64,000 bases of DNA, taken from assembly GCF_024700075.1 (NCBI RefSeq), contig NZ_JAJONE010000001.1:248001-312000 (forward strand), in the 5' to 3' direction. The stretch comes from Hymenobacter sp. J193 (GTDB lineage Bacteria > Bacteroidota > Bacteroidia > Cytophagales > Hymenobacteraceae). A program made the position numbers and the translations under genes. This document shows, one piece after another, positions 16,293-25,879 of this stretch (positions are counted from its first letter, which is position 1; every line of letters begins with the position of its first letter). The notes under the pieces are model-generated. The model saw nothing but the letters and a program-made list of their open reading frames with translations. It had not been told where the DNA came from and made no database searches.

Positions 16293-17592
16293 GCACAGAA
16301 GCGGTAAGCGTACGACGAAAATACAGGCCGCAGGTCAGGAGCAGCACGCCGTAGCGCACGGCCTGCGCAATGGGGGCGCCCAGCAGCCCGTAGCGCGGCA
16401 AACACACCGCCAGCAGCCCGGCGTACAGCACCGCCGAGCCCGCCTGCACGGCTACGTAGCGCCCCACCCGGGCCTGGGCCACCAGCAGATACAGCAGCAC
16501 CCAGGTCAGGAACCTAGCCCAGTCGCCGAGCAGCTGCGGGGGCAGCAGAAACCCGGCGGCGGCAAACTGCTCCTCAAAAAGCAGCGGCAGCAGCCAGCTG
16601 CGCACCAGGTACAGCAACCCCAGTCCGGCCGCCAGCACCGGCATTAGCAAGAGCAGAATAGAGCGCACGTACGCGCCCTGGGCTTGGGGCTGGGCGCTGA
16701 GGGCTGCCAGCCGGGGGTAGTACACACTGCTCATGAGGGCTGCGAAAACCATAGTATAGTTATCGGAGAGCTTGGCTACGGCCTGCCACAGGTCAGTTTG
16801 CGCCAGGCCAAACTCCCGCACCAGCACGGCGCGCAGAGCAAAGTCCACCGCCTTACCAAACACCAGCGTGCTTAGGGCCATCAGCAGAAAATGGCTTAAA
16901 GCCACCAGCGCCGGCCGGCTGACCGGCCCCCACCCCGGCAGCTGGATGCCCACGCGCCGGGCCGCCAGGGCAGTGGGCGCTACCACCAGCGCCTGCGCCA
17001 GCAGGTAAGTCAGCAGCACGTTTTCCACCGGCCACTGCGCGTAGAGGGCCAGGGCCACGGCGCCCACGCTCAGGGCGCTCAGCAGCACCGTGAGCCCCAC
17101 GTAGGCCCGCAGGCGGCCGGCAGCCAGCAGTGCCGCCGTGAGCAGGGTGTTGGCCACCAGACCGGCCAGCCCCAGCCCAAACCCCGCCAGCCACGCCACC
17201 GACGGCCGGAACATGCCCACCAGCGGCGCCTGCCCCACGGCCAGAACCAAGGCGCCAGCCACCAGCGCGGCCAGGTTCAGCACCACCGCCGCACCCAGCC
17301 AGCTTTGGTACCGCCCCGAGCCCGGCCGCAGCGGAGCGGCGTACTTGGTGAAGCCTACGTGCACCCCGTCGTTGGGCAGAGTAGTGAACAGGGCCATCAG
17401 GTTCTGGAAGTGGGCCAGCAGCGTAAGGCCACCCGGCCCGCCGTACACGGCCAGCAGCTTGCCCAGCAGCAGCGCCCCCGCCGTGCGGGCCCCAATAGCC
17501 AACCCCGCGCCCAGGGAGCCGCGCAGAAAGTTGCCGGCCCCACCAGACTGGGCTTTTGGCGTCTTAGGGCTGAAGGCAGAAGCGCGCGTCAT
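16285..17592 (-). CDS. Polysaccharide (Wzx-type) flippase
   Basis: 435 residues from the ATG at 17590-17592. There are 12 or so hydrophobic helices with few charged loops. The first segment GAGLAIGARTAGALLLGKLL and the following GPGGLTLLAHFQNL, LPNDGVHVGFTKYAA resemble O-antigen translocases of the MVF/MOP superfamily, which flip undecaprenyl-linked oligosaccharides. Together with the GT2 and FemAB-like genes it points to surface glycan assembly. Confidence 0.85.
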   Translation of the reverse strand: MTRASAFSPKTPKAQSGGAGNFLRGSLGAGLAIGARTAGALLLGKLLAVYGGPGGLTLLAHFQNLMALFTTLPNDGVHVGFTKYAAPLRPGSGRYQSWLGAAVVLNLAALVAGALVLAVGQAPLVGMFRPSVAWLAGFGLGLAGLVANTLLTAALLAAGRLRAYVGLTVLLSALSVGAVALALYAQWPVENVLLTYLLAQALVVAPTALAARRVGIQLPGWGPVSRPALVALSHFLLMALSTLVFGKAVDFALRAVLVREFGLAQTDLWQAVAKLSDNYTMVFAALMSSVYYPRLAALSAQPQAQGAYVRSILLLLMPVLAAGLGLLYLVRSWLLPLLFEEQFAAAGFLLPPQLLGDWARFLTWVLLYLLVAQARVGRYVAVQAGSAVLYAGLLAVCLPRYGLLGAPIAQAVRYGVLLLTCGLYFRRTLTASVHD

Positions 17593-17662
17593 GGCAGGCA
17601 GAGGCGGCAGGAAGCCAGAGAAACGGCGGGGCGGCCGGCAACCTGCCAGAATAGTAGCTTCT

Positions 17663-18730
17663 TCACCGCGCAAACGTCAGTTTCAGACTGGCCTCGGCGC
17701 CCAGGTGCTGCTTGAACTGCAGCAGCGGAAAGTTCAGCCCATCGGCCAGCGACGCGGTGCCCAGATCAAGCATACGGCAGCCTTGGTTGCGCCCAAACTC
17801 ATGCAGGCCCTGGTGCAGCAGCACCGTGGGACTGTAGGCCGCGTAGGCTCTGGGGCTGCCGGAATAAAACGTGTAGAGTATATCGGTGCTTACCTGAATA
17901 ACCAGAATAAGTGCGGCCCATTGGCCTGCAGTGTCGCGCACCGAAAATAGGAAATGGCGCGCCGGGAAGTGAGCAAACAGTTCCTGCAAGCGCTCCAGCG
18001 GTAACAGTGGCGCGTGGCCTTTTTCCTGGCGGCAGCTTTCCCAGAAGTCGTACGCCGCCGGCAGCAGCCAGGGCGGCTCCTGCTCCACCACGAAGCCCGC
18101 CCGCTCGCACTTGCGCAGCCGCAGCAGCTCAGCGTGGTAAAGGCCCGCCGCAAACTCGCGGTGCAGGGGCAGGTGGCTGCTAACTTCGGATTTCCCAATA
18201 TGGTAGCCCAGCTGCAGCAGCGCCTGGGTTTGTAGGGCACTGGCAGCGGGGTCGTAAGCGAAGGGAAATGATTTGAGCTGGATATTGTCGAGTCCGAGCG
18301 TGGCCAGGTGGGCGTGTACGACCGTCAGGAACGCCAGCAGCACGCGGGCCGACACGTCCGGGGCCATATGCACGCCCCCGAAAGGCGCCTGGTACGGACT
18401 GTAGGCTTGATCCGGCGCTCCGGCCGCTGCCACGGGCAGCTGCGCTATGGTGCGCTGCCGGCGCTGGTCTTCGAGGTAAAACAGCTGCCAGCTTTTCACG
18501 CCGTGCTGCAAGGCCAGGTGCGCGGGCTGGCCGAACAGGTAGACGTCAAACGCCAGCGGCAGCACCGGTCCGCCGGGCGCGCCGGCCCGCACCCGCACCT
18601 GGTAGCGGCCCGCAAGGCCGGGCAGCGGCAACAGCAAATCCTGGGAAACGAAATCGGACACGGGCAGCAAGGGCAAGAACACGCGAAAGTACGGCAAACC
18701 CCGGCTACCCGCTACCATTGCCGAAAGCAT
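17663..18730 (-). CDS. FemAB/GNAT-like acyltransferase of the glycan cluster
   Basis: About 355 residues; starts at 18760, 18730 or 18718 are possible. SDFVSQDLLLPLPG near the N-terminus and the strongly typical YSPYQAPFGGVHM (near 118-130) mark the first half. The second half has the GNAT-like strand and helix order with FYSGSPRAYAAYSPTVLLHQ and LDLGTASLADGLNFPLLQFK. This form occurs in Bacteroidota cell-surface sugar loci. It probably transfers an acyl or aminoacyl group to a glycan precursor, which is not shown here. First gene of the cluster. Confidence 0.72.
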   Translation of the reverse strand: MLSAMVAGSRGLPYFRVFLPLLPVSDFVSQDLLLPLPGLAGRYQVRVRAGAPGGPVLPLAFDVYLFGQPAHLALQHGVKSWQLFYLEDQRRQRTIAQLPVAAAGAPDQAYSPYQAPFGGVHMAPDVSARVLLAFLTVVHAHLATLGLDNIQLKSFPFAYDPAASALQTQALLQLGYHIGKSEVSSHLPLHREFAAGLYHAELLRLRKCERAGFVVEQEPPWLLPAAYDFWESCRQEKGHAPLLPLERLQELFAHFPARHFLFSVRDTAGQWAALILVIQVSTDILYTFYSGSPRAYAAYSPTVLLHQGLHEFGRNQGCRMLDLGTASLADGLNFPLLQFKQHLGAEASLKLTFAR

Positions 18731-18792
18731 CCGGCCTTTTCCGCCGTACTTGCGTAGCATACGCCCAGTTTACTTTTCTTTTGCCCGCCTGC

Positions 18793-19979
18793 ATGGATCC
18801 GCAGATGCCCTCTTCCGTGGCCGCCGAGCCCGACGACTTATCCGAAACCGCACCGCACAGCCATGTTTCCGACCGGCAGGCCACCCAGCAGGCCCGCGAG
18901 CAGGTGGTGGGTCAGCGCCCCGGCACCCTCGTGGTTCATCCCGACGCCCTGGCCCCGCGTCTGTTCATGATTTCCTACGATACCGACGAGTTCGTGGAGC
19001 GCGAGTACGACAACTACGACGAGCTGCTGGCTTTTTTCAGCGGAACCCGCAGCTGCGCCACTGGATTGACGTGCGCGGCTACAACGACCTGGGCCTCATG
19101 GAGCGCCTGATGCGGGACTTCAACCTGCCGGCCCTGCAGATGGAGGACGTGCTGGGCGACTACCAGCGGGCCAAAGTAGAGGAGCTGGACAACGGCCGCC
19201 TGTTCCTGGTGTCGCGCATGACGGACTTCACTTCCCAGCTGGAAGTGGAAGACGACCAGCTGAGCTTGTTTACCGGCCCCAACTACGTGCTGTCGTTTCA
19301 GGACGATTACGACGACTGCCTGGATGCCGTGCGCCACCGCATCCGCTCGGGGCGCAGCCAGATTATGCGCCGCCCGCCCCTGTACCTGGCCTACACCCTC
19401 ACCGACGTGGTGCTCGACCACTACTTCCCCACCATGGCCGCCATTGGCGACTACATTGAGCACCTGGAGGAGTTGATTTTCCGCTCCAAGCGCGCCGACC
19501 GCCGCCTGCTGGGCCGCATCCTGCAGATCAAGAAAGACATTGTGCGCTTCCGTAGGCTGGTGTATCCGGAGCGCGACAAAATCACGGAAATCCTGCGCAT
19601 GCCCGAGGATGTGGTGTCTGAGGAAATGAAAACGTACTTCCGGGACTGCTACGACCACGCCATCCAGACGCTGGACCTGGCCGAGAGCTACAAGGAATCC
19701 GTCAACAGCCTGGTAGAGCTCTACCTTTCCGACCAAAGCAACCGCATGAACGAGGTGATGAAAGTGCTGACCATCATTAGCTCCATCTTCATCCCGCTGA
19801 GCTTTGTGGTGGGCCTATATGGCATGAACTTCCAGCGCGAAAACCCGCATGGCGGTATAAATACCCTCAATATGCCAGAGCTTTATCACCCCCTGGGCTA
19901 CCCCGTACTGCTGGGCGTGCTGCTCTTCGTCGTTTGCGGCCAGCTCATCTACTTCTACCGGAAGGGCTGGCTTAGTTAA
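18793..19979 (+). pseudogene. corA: CorA-type Mg2+/Co2+ transporter, interrupted by a -1 frameshift
   Basis: The N-terminal frame from ATG 18793 encodes a leader and VVHPDALAPRLFMISYDT...YDELLAFF; the rest lies one frame away, starting NPQLRHWIDVRGYNDL. Joined, they give about 395 residues with the CorA cytoplasmic funnel, a long stalk helix and two C-terminal membrane helices with the YGMNF signature. One T is missing in the T6 run at 19032-19037 (seven Ts would restore the frame). The run with the next C forms the slippery heptamer T TTT TTC in the upstream frame, so programmed frameshifting, real loss and sequencing error are all open. Confidence 0.85.
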
Positions 19980-20210
19980 TGTGCTAATGTGCTAATGCAT
20001 GTGAGCTGTCATGGCGAGCAGTGCGAAGCAATCCGTCTTGGACAAAACCAGACCCTTTTTTCTACCAGTAAGCCCCTGACGTCCATGCTGGCGTCAGGGG
20101 CTTTTCACGTCCTGGGGCTTTCGGCGTTGCCCAGGACGGATGGCTTCGCGCTGCTCGCCATGACAGCTAAAGCATTAGCACTTCAGCACATTACCCACAT
20201 CAGCACATTC
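19977..20210. repeat. Nested palindrome B: octamer words / REP arms / terminator hairpin
   Basis: Outer words TAATGTGC are repeated from the corA stop codon itself (19977-19998) and inverted at 20172-20208. The middle arms (20004-20041 and 20131-20168) match at 35 of 38 positions and contain GTCATGGCGAGC and GCGAAGC(A/C)ATCCGTC. The core hairpin AGCCCCTGACG/CGTCAGGGGCT (20071-20102) is followed by TTT. The element fills the gap between two convergent genes. Confidence 0.9.
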
Positions 20211-20215
20211 TAACT

Positions 20216-22943
20216 CTATTTCACCGCTGTGCGGCGGAGCTGGCGGCCCTGCACGTGGTAGAGCTGCCAGACGCTGGCGGCCACATCGTAGGTTAGCTCC
20301 ACGGTGGCGGCCGTGCTCGGGAAAGGCTGCCCGGTGAGCAGCTCGCCTTTGGCGTCGTAGAGGTATACCTGCTGCGGGCCCAGGTCGGTGAGGGCCACGA
20401 TGCGCCGGCCGGGGCCGTAGTCGAAGAACTGCACAGGCTTTTCGTCGGAAGTCAGGAAGCGGCGCTCCAGCAGGCGGCGGCCGGCCGCGTCGAATACGGT
20501 GAGCAGGCCGTTGGCTTCCTGCCGGGCCACCACCCAGCCGCGCTGCAGCTGGTCGGGGATGATGCGGAAGGTGGCGCCCTGGCTCCAGGTACTCAGGCGG
20601 CCCCGGCTGAGGATGTTGCCGCTCAGGTTGAACTGCACCCGCTCGCCGCGCTGCGTAACCACGGTGAGGCGGGTGCGCCGCAGCGTAGGCCCGGGCTCCA
20701 CAAAGGCCGCCGTGTGCAGGCGCCCACCCACGCTGATGGGAAAGCCCGGGTACGTGCCCCCAGTCCGGTCGAAGGCGAAGATGTAGCCGTTTTCCAGCAG
20801 CACCACTATCACCTCGGAGCCGCCCACCGTGAGGTAGTGTGGGGGCGCGGCCGGGGCAAAGTCCAGGCGCTTGGGCTGCCAGCCGGGCAGGGCGTTGCCG
20901 TTGGTATCAAACAAAAAGAAGTTGCCCCCGCCCCCACCTACCAGCAGCCGGGCCGGCTGAGTGCCCACCCCCGGCGCCACAGCCAGGGAAGTGGCCTGCA
21001 CCGAATCGGGCAGGTTGAGGGGGAAGTGCGAGGCCGGCTTGCCTTGGGCATCGTAGAAGTAGAGCTTGCCGGGGGTGGCCAGCACAAACCCCGGTGTGCC
21101 GCCCAGAGCCAGCCGGCGTATCGGCCCCACCAGCGGCCCGCTCAGCGTATCCGACCAGGCCACCGCACTTTCCGGGGTGAGGTAGTGCAGCACCCGGGCA
21201 CTGTCCTGCACCAGCACGCCCGGCGTACGGGCGTTGGCCACGCTCACCAGCGTGGGCGGACTGATCAGGCGGCGCAGAAAGCGCAGGCCGCCGCGCTCCT
21301 GGGTGAGCGAGCCGGTTTGGGTGACGGTAGCCGCCGCCGGCCAGGCGCAGCAGCAGCTGGGTGAAGTATTGCCCGGCGGCGCCTTCTTCCGGGGCAGCGG
21401 GCACCAGCTGAAACGCCAGCTGCGGAAAGCGCTTAAACAGCGTTTCGTTGCGCAGCAGGCCTGCCCGGCGCTCTTCCCGCAAACTCCGCAGCAGCACGTT
21501 CCAGCTGTTCTGAGTGTCGAGGAAAATACTGAAGCGGGCCAGGGGCTGGGTTTCTTCCAGGAAAGCAACCTGCGTGGGCGAGCGGGCCCAGACGTGGCCG
21601 GCTGCCACATCCTGCAACCACCCGCGCAGGGCGGATGCATCGTCGGCAAAGGCCACGTAGTTGCCGGCCTGGGCCACCGCACCAGCTCCCGTGAAGCCCG
21701 CAAACAGAGGCCCCAGCAGGCGGGCCGGCACTTCGGGCAGCCCCAGGCTATGAATCTCGTAGCTGCCCACCCGCTCGAAGGCCGGGCTGGCTCCGCGGGC
21801 GCGCCGCAGCTGGCCCAGGGCCAAAGCCACCCGCGCCGGATCGGCGCACCGCACCAGCACCAGCCGGGCCGGGGCCTGCCGGGCCGAAGGCGCCGCCAGG
21901 TAGCACAGTGCGGCCTCATCTGTCAGCTGGCGGGCTATGCTGTCCAGGGCAGTAGCCGTAGCTGAGTCGGGGGCAGGCAGCGTGCGAGTGGTGTGTAGGG
22001 CAGTGGGCCGGGCCACACCCAGGTGCAGGAGGATGGCCGTGCGCAGGGACAGCACCTCGGCCATACCCAGGCGTTGGGCGGGCTCCCGGAGCAGGCGCTG
22101 GTGCAGGGCGTCGCGGGAGGTTTCGGGGTTGGTGAAGCCATTGAGTAGCACCTTGTTGCCAGCCAGCTGCAGCTCGAGCAGGCCGTTGCGGCCGAGGCCC
22201 GTGAGCACCTGGGCACTGGGGCGCAGCTCGGGCCGGAAAAACAAGTCCAGAAACGGTGGCAGCTGGCGGTAGTTTATCAGCAGGGTGGCGTCCACGTCGC
22301 GCAGCTGCAGGAAGTCGGTATTGCGGAAGTCGGCAGCCACGGAGGGCTGGCCGGTGTGTTCCAGGCGGGCAATTACTTTCTCAACGAGGCCTGCGCCGCT
22401 GCTTAGGATCAGGTGGTTGCGGTAGTTGAAGTACGTGACGCCGTTGCCCGTACCCCGCTCCCGGACGTCGGTGAGTACGTGGCCGTGGTAGGTGCGGGAG
22501 TTTACCTGAAAGCGCGGATGACGGCCCAGGGCCTCGGCAGCGGCCCTCACCTGCCGGAACTCGCGCACCGTGTTCAGCGGCACCTGGTAGAGCACATCAA
22601 AGGAGCCGGGGCCGGTGATGTGCACGGAAGCCAGCACCGTTTTGCGGCCCAGAAAGCGCAGCAGGTTGTTGCGGCTGTTGGTCAGCGAATCGAGCAGGCG
22701 GCCGTTTTCCTGCACCTGCTGAAAGTACGGCAACGCCGCCAGGTTGTCCCAGAGCTGGGTTTCGCGGAGGTGGCGCACCAGCGTAGGATGGTCGCGCGAG
22801 GCCAGCACCAGCACGGCATCGTCGGGCACCAGCGCCCAGGCATCCACGGGCACGCTTGCCACGGCGCGGCGGTAGTACACGTAGGAGCCGAGCGCGGAAA
22901 GCAGCAGCAGCCCCGCCAGAAACACCAGTAGCTTATTGGACAT
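20216..22943 (-). pseudogene. DUF3352-type membrane-anchored protein with internal frameshift
   Basis: Together the two frames encode about 908 residues: an N-terminal membrane anchor (4-25), a DUF3352-like region (SVPVDAWALVPDDAVLVLAS onward) and a C-terminal part with propeller-like repeats (GKLYFYDAQGKPASHFPL, FFLFDTNGNALPGW, GYIFAFDRTGGTYPGFP). The frame changes within the GCCGCCGCC run at 21330-21342; removing one base rejoins the frames. Both halves look intact and under coding constraint, so recent mutation or assembly error is likely. Function unknown; probably anchored facing the periplasm. Confidence 0.8.
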
Positions 22944-22975
22944 GCAGCACGGCCCGGGAGGAATTCGGAAAGCGG

Positions 22976-22983
22976 CAAAGGTA
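22976..22983 (-). promoter_or_regulatory. Candidate -7 box for the DUF3352 gene
   Basis: TACCTTTG on the minus strand, 33 nt before the ATG at 22941-22943. No clear -33 box. Confidence 0.4.
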
Positions 22984-23120
22984 GCACCCTATTCGCAGCC
23001 TCCCACCGCCGGGTTGCGGCCATAGGACGTCAAGCCACCCCATTTGGTAAAACGCAAGGAGGTAAAAGCCACAGGCCGAAAGCTTGCAGATAAGCCCCAA
23101 AACTACCCGCCGCAAAACGG

Positions 23121-23155
23121 AAAAGGCCGTTGCTTGATAGCAACGGCCTTTTTTT
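23121..23155 (-). terminator. Terminator after the ricin-domain gene
   Basis: AAAAGGCCGTTGC pairs with GCAACGGCCTTTT across TTGATA. T runs occur on both sides, so it could stop transcription in either direction. It lies 17 nt after the full-length stop of the ricin gene. Confidence 0.85.
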
Positions 23156-23171
23156 GATAAACAATGGATTG

Positions 23172-23987
23172 TTAGCGCTGAACTACCTGCAACTGCTGTA
23201 CGGAATTGCCCTGCTGCACGCGCAGCACATACAGGCCGGAGCGTAACGAGGTGCGGGTGTTTATCTACACCGTGTTCATACCGCGCTTCAGGTCTACCTG
23301 CTGGCTGTATACGGTGCGGCCCAGCAAGTCGCACAAAGCAACCCGGCCCGGGCCGTTGCTGAGGCCCTGCAATTCAACCCGCAGGCTCTGAGCGAAAGGG
23401 TTGGGATAAGCCGAAAGGCTAAAGGTCGCACCGGCCGCACGCTTGTTGCCGGTCGATACGTCAGTGCGTACCAGCAGCCAGCGCTGGGCGTCGTTGCCGT
23501 TGTCATCCCACAGCTGGATATCGGCACCGGGCGTAGGGCTGTTGCCGGCTACTTCCAGGCACTGGTTGGTACCTTTCAGGGTTACTTTGTAGTAACCTTC
23601 GCCCATGTCCTGTAGCATCCAGCGCTGGTAATCGGCGTCGGTGCTGTTGTTTTGCTCGATGCGGGTGCCGTGTTCTATAGCGCCGCCTACGGGCTGCACG
23701 TACTGGTCAGTATTCAGGTGCATCAGCTTGTAAGAGCCATCCGTTTGCATCGTCACCACAAAGCGCTGAGCATCATTACCGTTATCGAGCCACTGGTGAA
23801 TGCGGGTGCCGGGCGTAGCCAGGTTGTTGTCCACGTCGAGGCAGACGGCGGGTTCTACGCCTTTGTGGATGAACTTGTACACGCCGCCAGAGACAATTCC
23901 GGTGGCCGTCTGGGCCCAGGCAGCCGGAGCCAGCAGAAGCAGGAGCAACAAGGCCGCTACCTGCGAGATGCGTAAAGAGTTTTTCAT
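23172..23987 (-). pseudogene. Ricin-type lectin protein with T9SS tail cut by an in-frame TAG
   Basis: A signal peptide (1-25) precedes one beta-trefoil with three QxW-type units (DNGNDAQRF, STDADYQRW, DNGNDAQRW), about residues 30-170. A T9SS type A sorting domain begins at FSLSAYPNPFAQSLRVEL. A TAG at 23265-23267 stops translation after residue 240. The same frame then runs on to a TAA at 23172-23174, encoding RSGLYVLRVQQGN and a Gln/Val-rich end, exactly the missing end of the sorting domain. Without it the product should not be secreted by T9SS. It resembles the ricin units of the GH43 protein at 41168-43300, suggesting a carbohydrate-binding role. Confidence 0.82.
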
Positions 23988-24133
23988 GGAAATTGAAGGT
24001 TAAGTGAAAAGGGGAAATAAAAACGAAAAGCGGTAGGCGCCCTACCAGGAAACTGTCCCAAAACCCGCCGCTTCCGCCCCGCCTGTCAGCAGCGCAGAAG
24101 GGTGGTTTATCGGTTGGCGTAGAAGCGGCTGGC

Positions 24134-25834
24134 TTACCAGAACTTCACGTACAGCGCCGTGATAAGCAGCAGGGTGATGATGATGAGCGTGAGCGTCTGG
24201 TTGCTGACGCGGAACAGGCCGGGCTCCAGGTGCAGCGCCTTGGGGTTCACCACCGGGCCAGCCAGGCTCAGGCCCACCATCAGTACCACGGTGAAAAAGA
24301 ACGACCAGCCCATACCAATCAGGAACGGAATTTCGTAGCCGCCCTGGCCGTTGGGAAAAGCCGTGTACAGCAGGGTTTCGGGCCCGAGCACCGAGGGCGC
24401 GAAGTTGTTGAAGAACACCGACAGCAGGAAGCCGGCCAGCATACCGGCCACAGCGGCCGTGCCGGTGGTGCGCTTCCAGAACATACCCAGCAGGAACACC
24501 GCCACAATACCGGGCGAGATAAAGCCCGTGTACTTCTGGATAAAGATGAACCCACCTTCGCCCCCAATACCCAGCAGATCTTCCCAGGTCAACAGCACGG
24601 CCAGCACCATAGCCGCCAGCACCGTCACGCGGCCTATCCACACCTGTTTCTGCTCGGTGGCTTCCTTGTTGAGGTAGCGCTTGTAGATGTCGAGGGTGAA
24701 GATGGTGGAAATGGAGTTGGCTTTACCCGCCAGGGAGGCCACAATAGCGGCGGTCAGCGCCGCCATCGACAAGCCTTTCAGGCCGTTGGGCAGAAAGGTG
24801 AGAATGGCGGAATAGGCATTATCGGGGTTGAAGTGCCCGCCGGAGCTCATTTCAGCTTGCAGCCCGCCGTTCTTGTAGAGCACGTAGGCGGCAATGCCGG
24901 GCAGCATCACAATCACCGGCATGATGATTTTGATGAGGCCGGCAAACAGGATGCCGGTACGGGCCGTGTGCAGGTCGGCGCCCAGGGCACGCTGGGTAAT
25001 GTACTGGTTGCAGCCCCAGTAGTTGAGGTTGGCCACCCACTGGCCGGCGGCATACATAGCAAGGCCGGGCAAAGCCAGGTACTTGCTGATGTAAGCCTGC
25101 GAGGAATCGGGCCCGGGTTTGGGGAAGATCATGTGGAAGTGGTCGTCGGCATCGTGCATCATGGCCTGAAAGCCGGCTACAATGTTGTTACCCAGCCCGA
25201 ACCGCTCACTTACCAGACTCAGGGCAATGTAAGACGTGGCGAGGCCGCCAATCACCAGAACCAGCACCTGCACCACGTCGGTGTAGCCTACCACCTTCAT
25301 GCCGCCCAGCGTGAGAATCAGCGCGAAGGCCGCCAGCCCCACCAGAATCAGGTGAAAATGCTCCCCGCCGGTGAGGTTGTTGATGGCCAGCGCGCCCAGG
25401 TACAGAATGGCCGTGAGGTTCACCAGCACATACAGAAACAACCAGAAAATGCTCATGATCAAACTGAGCGTGGAGTTGTAGCGCTGCTCCAGAAACTGGG
25501 GCATCGTGTAAATCTTCTGCTTCAGGTAAATCGGCATGAAGAACACGGCCACCAGAATGAGTACAATGGCAGCTACCCACTCGTAGGCAGCAATGGCCAC
25601 ACCCAGGGAAAACCCCGAGCCCGACATGCCGATAAACTGCTCGGCCGAAATATTGGAGGCAATCATGGAGGCGCCAATGGCCCACCACGTCAGGGAGCCT
25701 TCGGCCAGGAAGTAGTCCTTGGTATCCATCTGGGCTTTCTGCTTGCTGCGGTACACGTAGTACCCGTAGGCCGAGACGCCCACGATATACAGCAGAAACA
25801 CGCTCAGATCCAGAATATTGAAACTTTTGCCCAT
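24134..25834 (-). CDS. Sodium:solute symporter (SSS family), probable sugar uptake
   Basis: 566 residues with about 14 membrane helices. Family features include the N-terminal DYFLAEGSLTWWAIGASMIASN and NISAEQFIGMSGSGF, GGMKVVGYTDVVQVLVL and the long central NLNYWGCNQYITQRALGA. These match the SGLT-like branch of sodium/sugar symporters. It imports monosaccharide across the inner membrane with Na+. It follows galM at 45 nt in the same direction, supporting a hexose such as galactose as substrate (inference). Confidence 0.9.
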   Translation of the reverse strand: MGKSFNILDLSVFLLYIVGVSAYGYYVYRSKQKAQMDTKDYFLAEGSLTWWAIGASMIASNISAEQFIGMSGSGFSLGVAIAAYEWVAAIVLILVAVFFMPIYLKQKIYTMPQFLEQRYNSTLSLIMSIFWLFLYVLVNLTAILYLGALAINNLTGGEHFHLILVGLAAFALILTLGGMKVVGYTDVVQVLVLVIGGLATSYIALSLVSERFGLGNNIVAGFQAMMHDADDHFHMIFPKPGPDSSQAYISKYLALPGLAMYAAGQWVANLNYWGCNQYITQRALGADLHTARTGILFAGLIKIIMPVIVMLPGIAAYVLYKNGGLQAEMSSGGHFNPDNAYSAILTFLPNGLKGLSMAALTAAIVASLAGKANSISTIFTLDIYKRYLNKEATEQKQVWIGRVTVLAAMVLAVLLTWEDLLGIGGEGGFIFIQKYTGFISPGIVAVFLLGMFWKRTTGTAAVAGMLAGFLLSVFFNNFAPSVLGPETLLYTAFPNGQGGYEIPFLIGMGWSFFFTVVLMVGLSLAGPVVNPKALHLEPGLFRVSNQTLTLIIITLLLITALYVKFW

Positions 25835-25879
25835 GAAACGGGAAGGAAATCAGGTAAGGGGAAGCGGGAAAAAGCGGTG

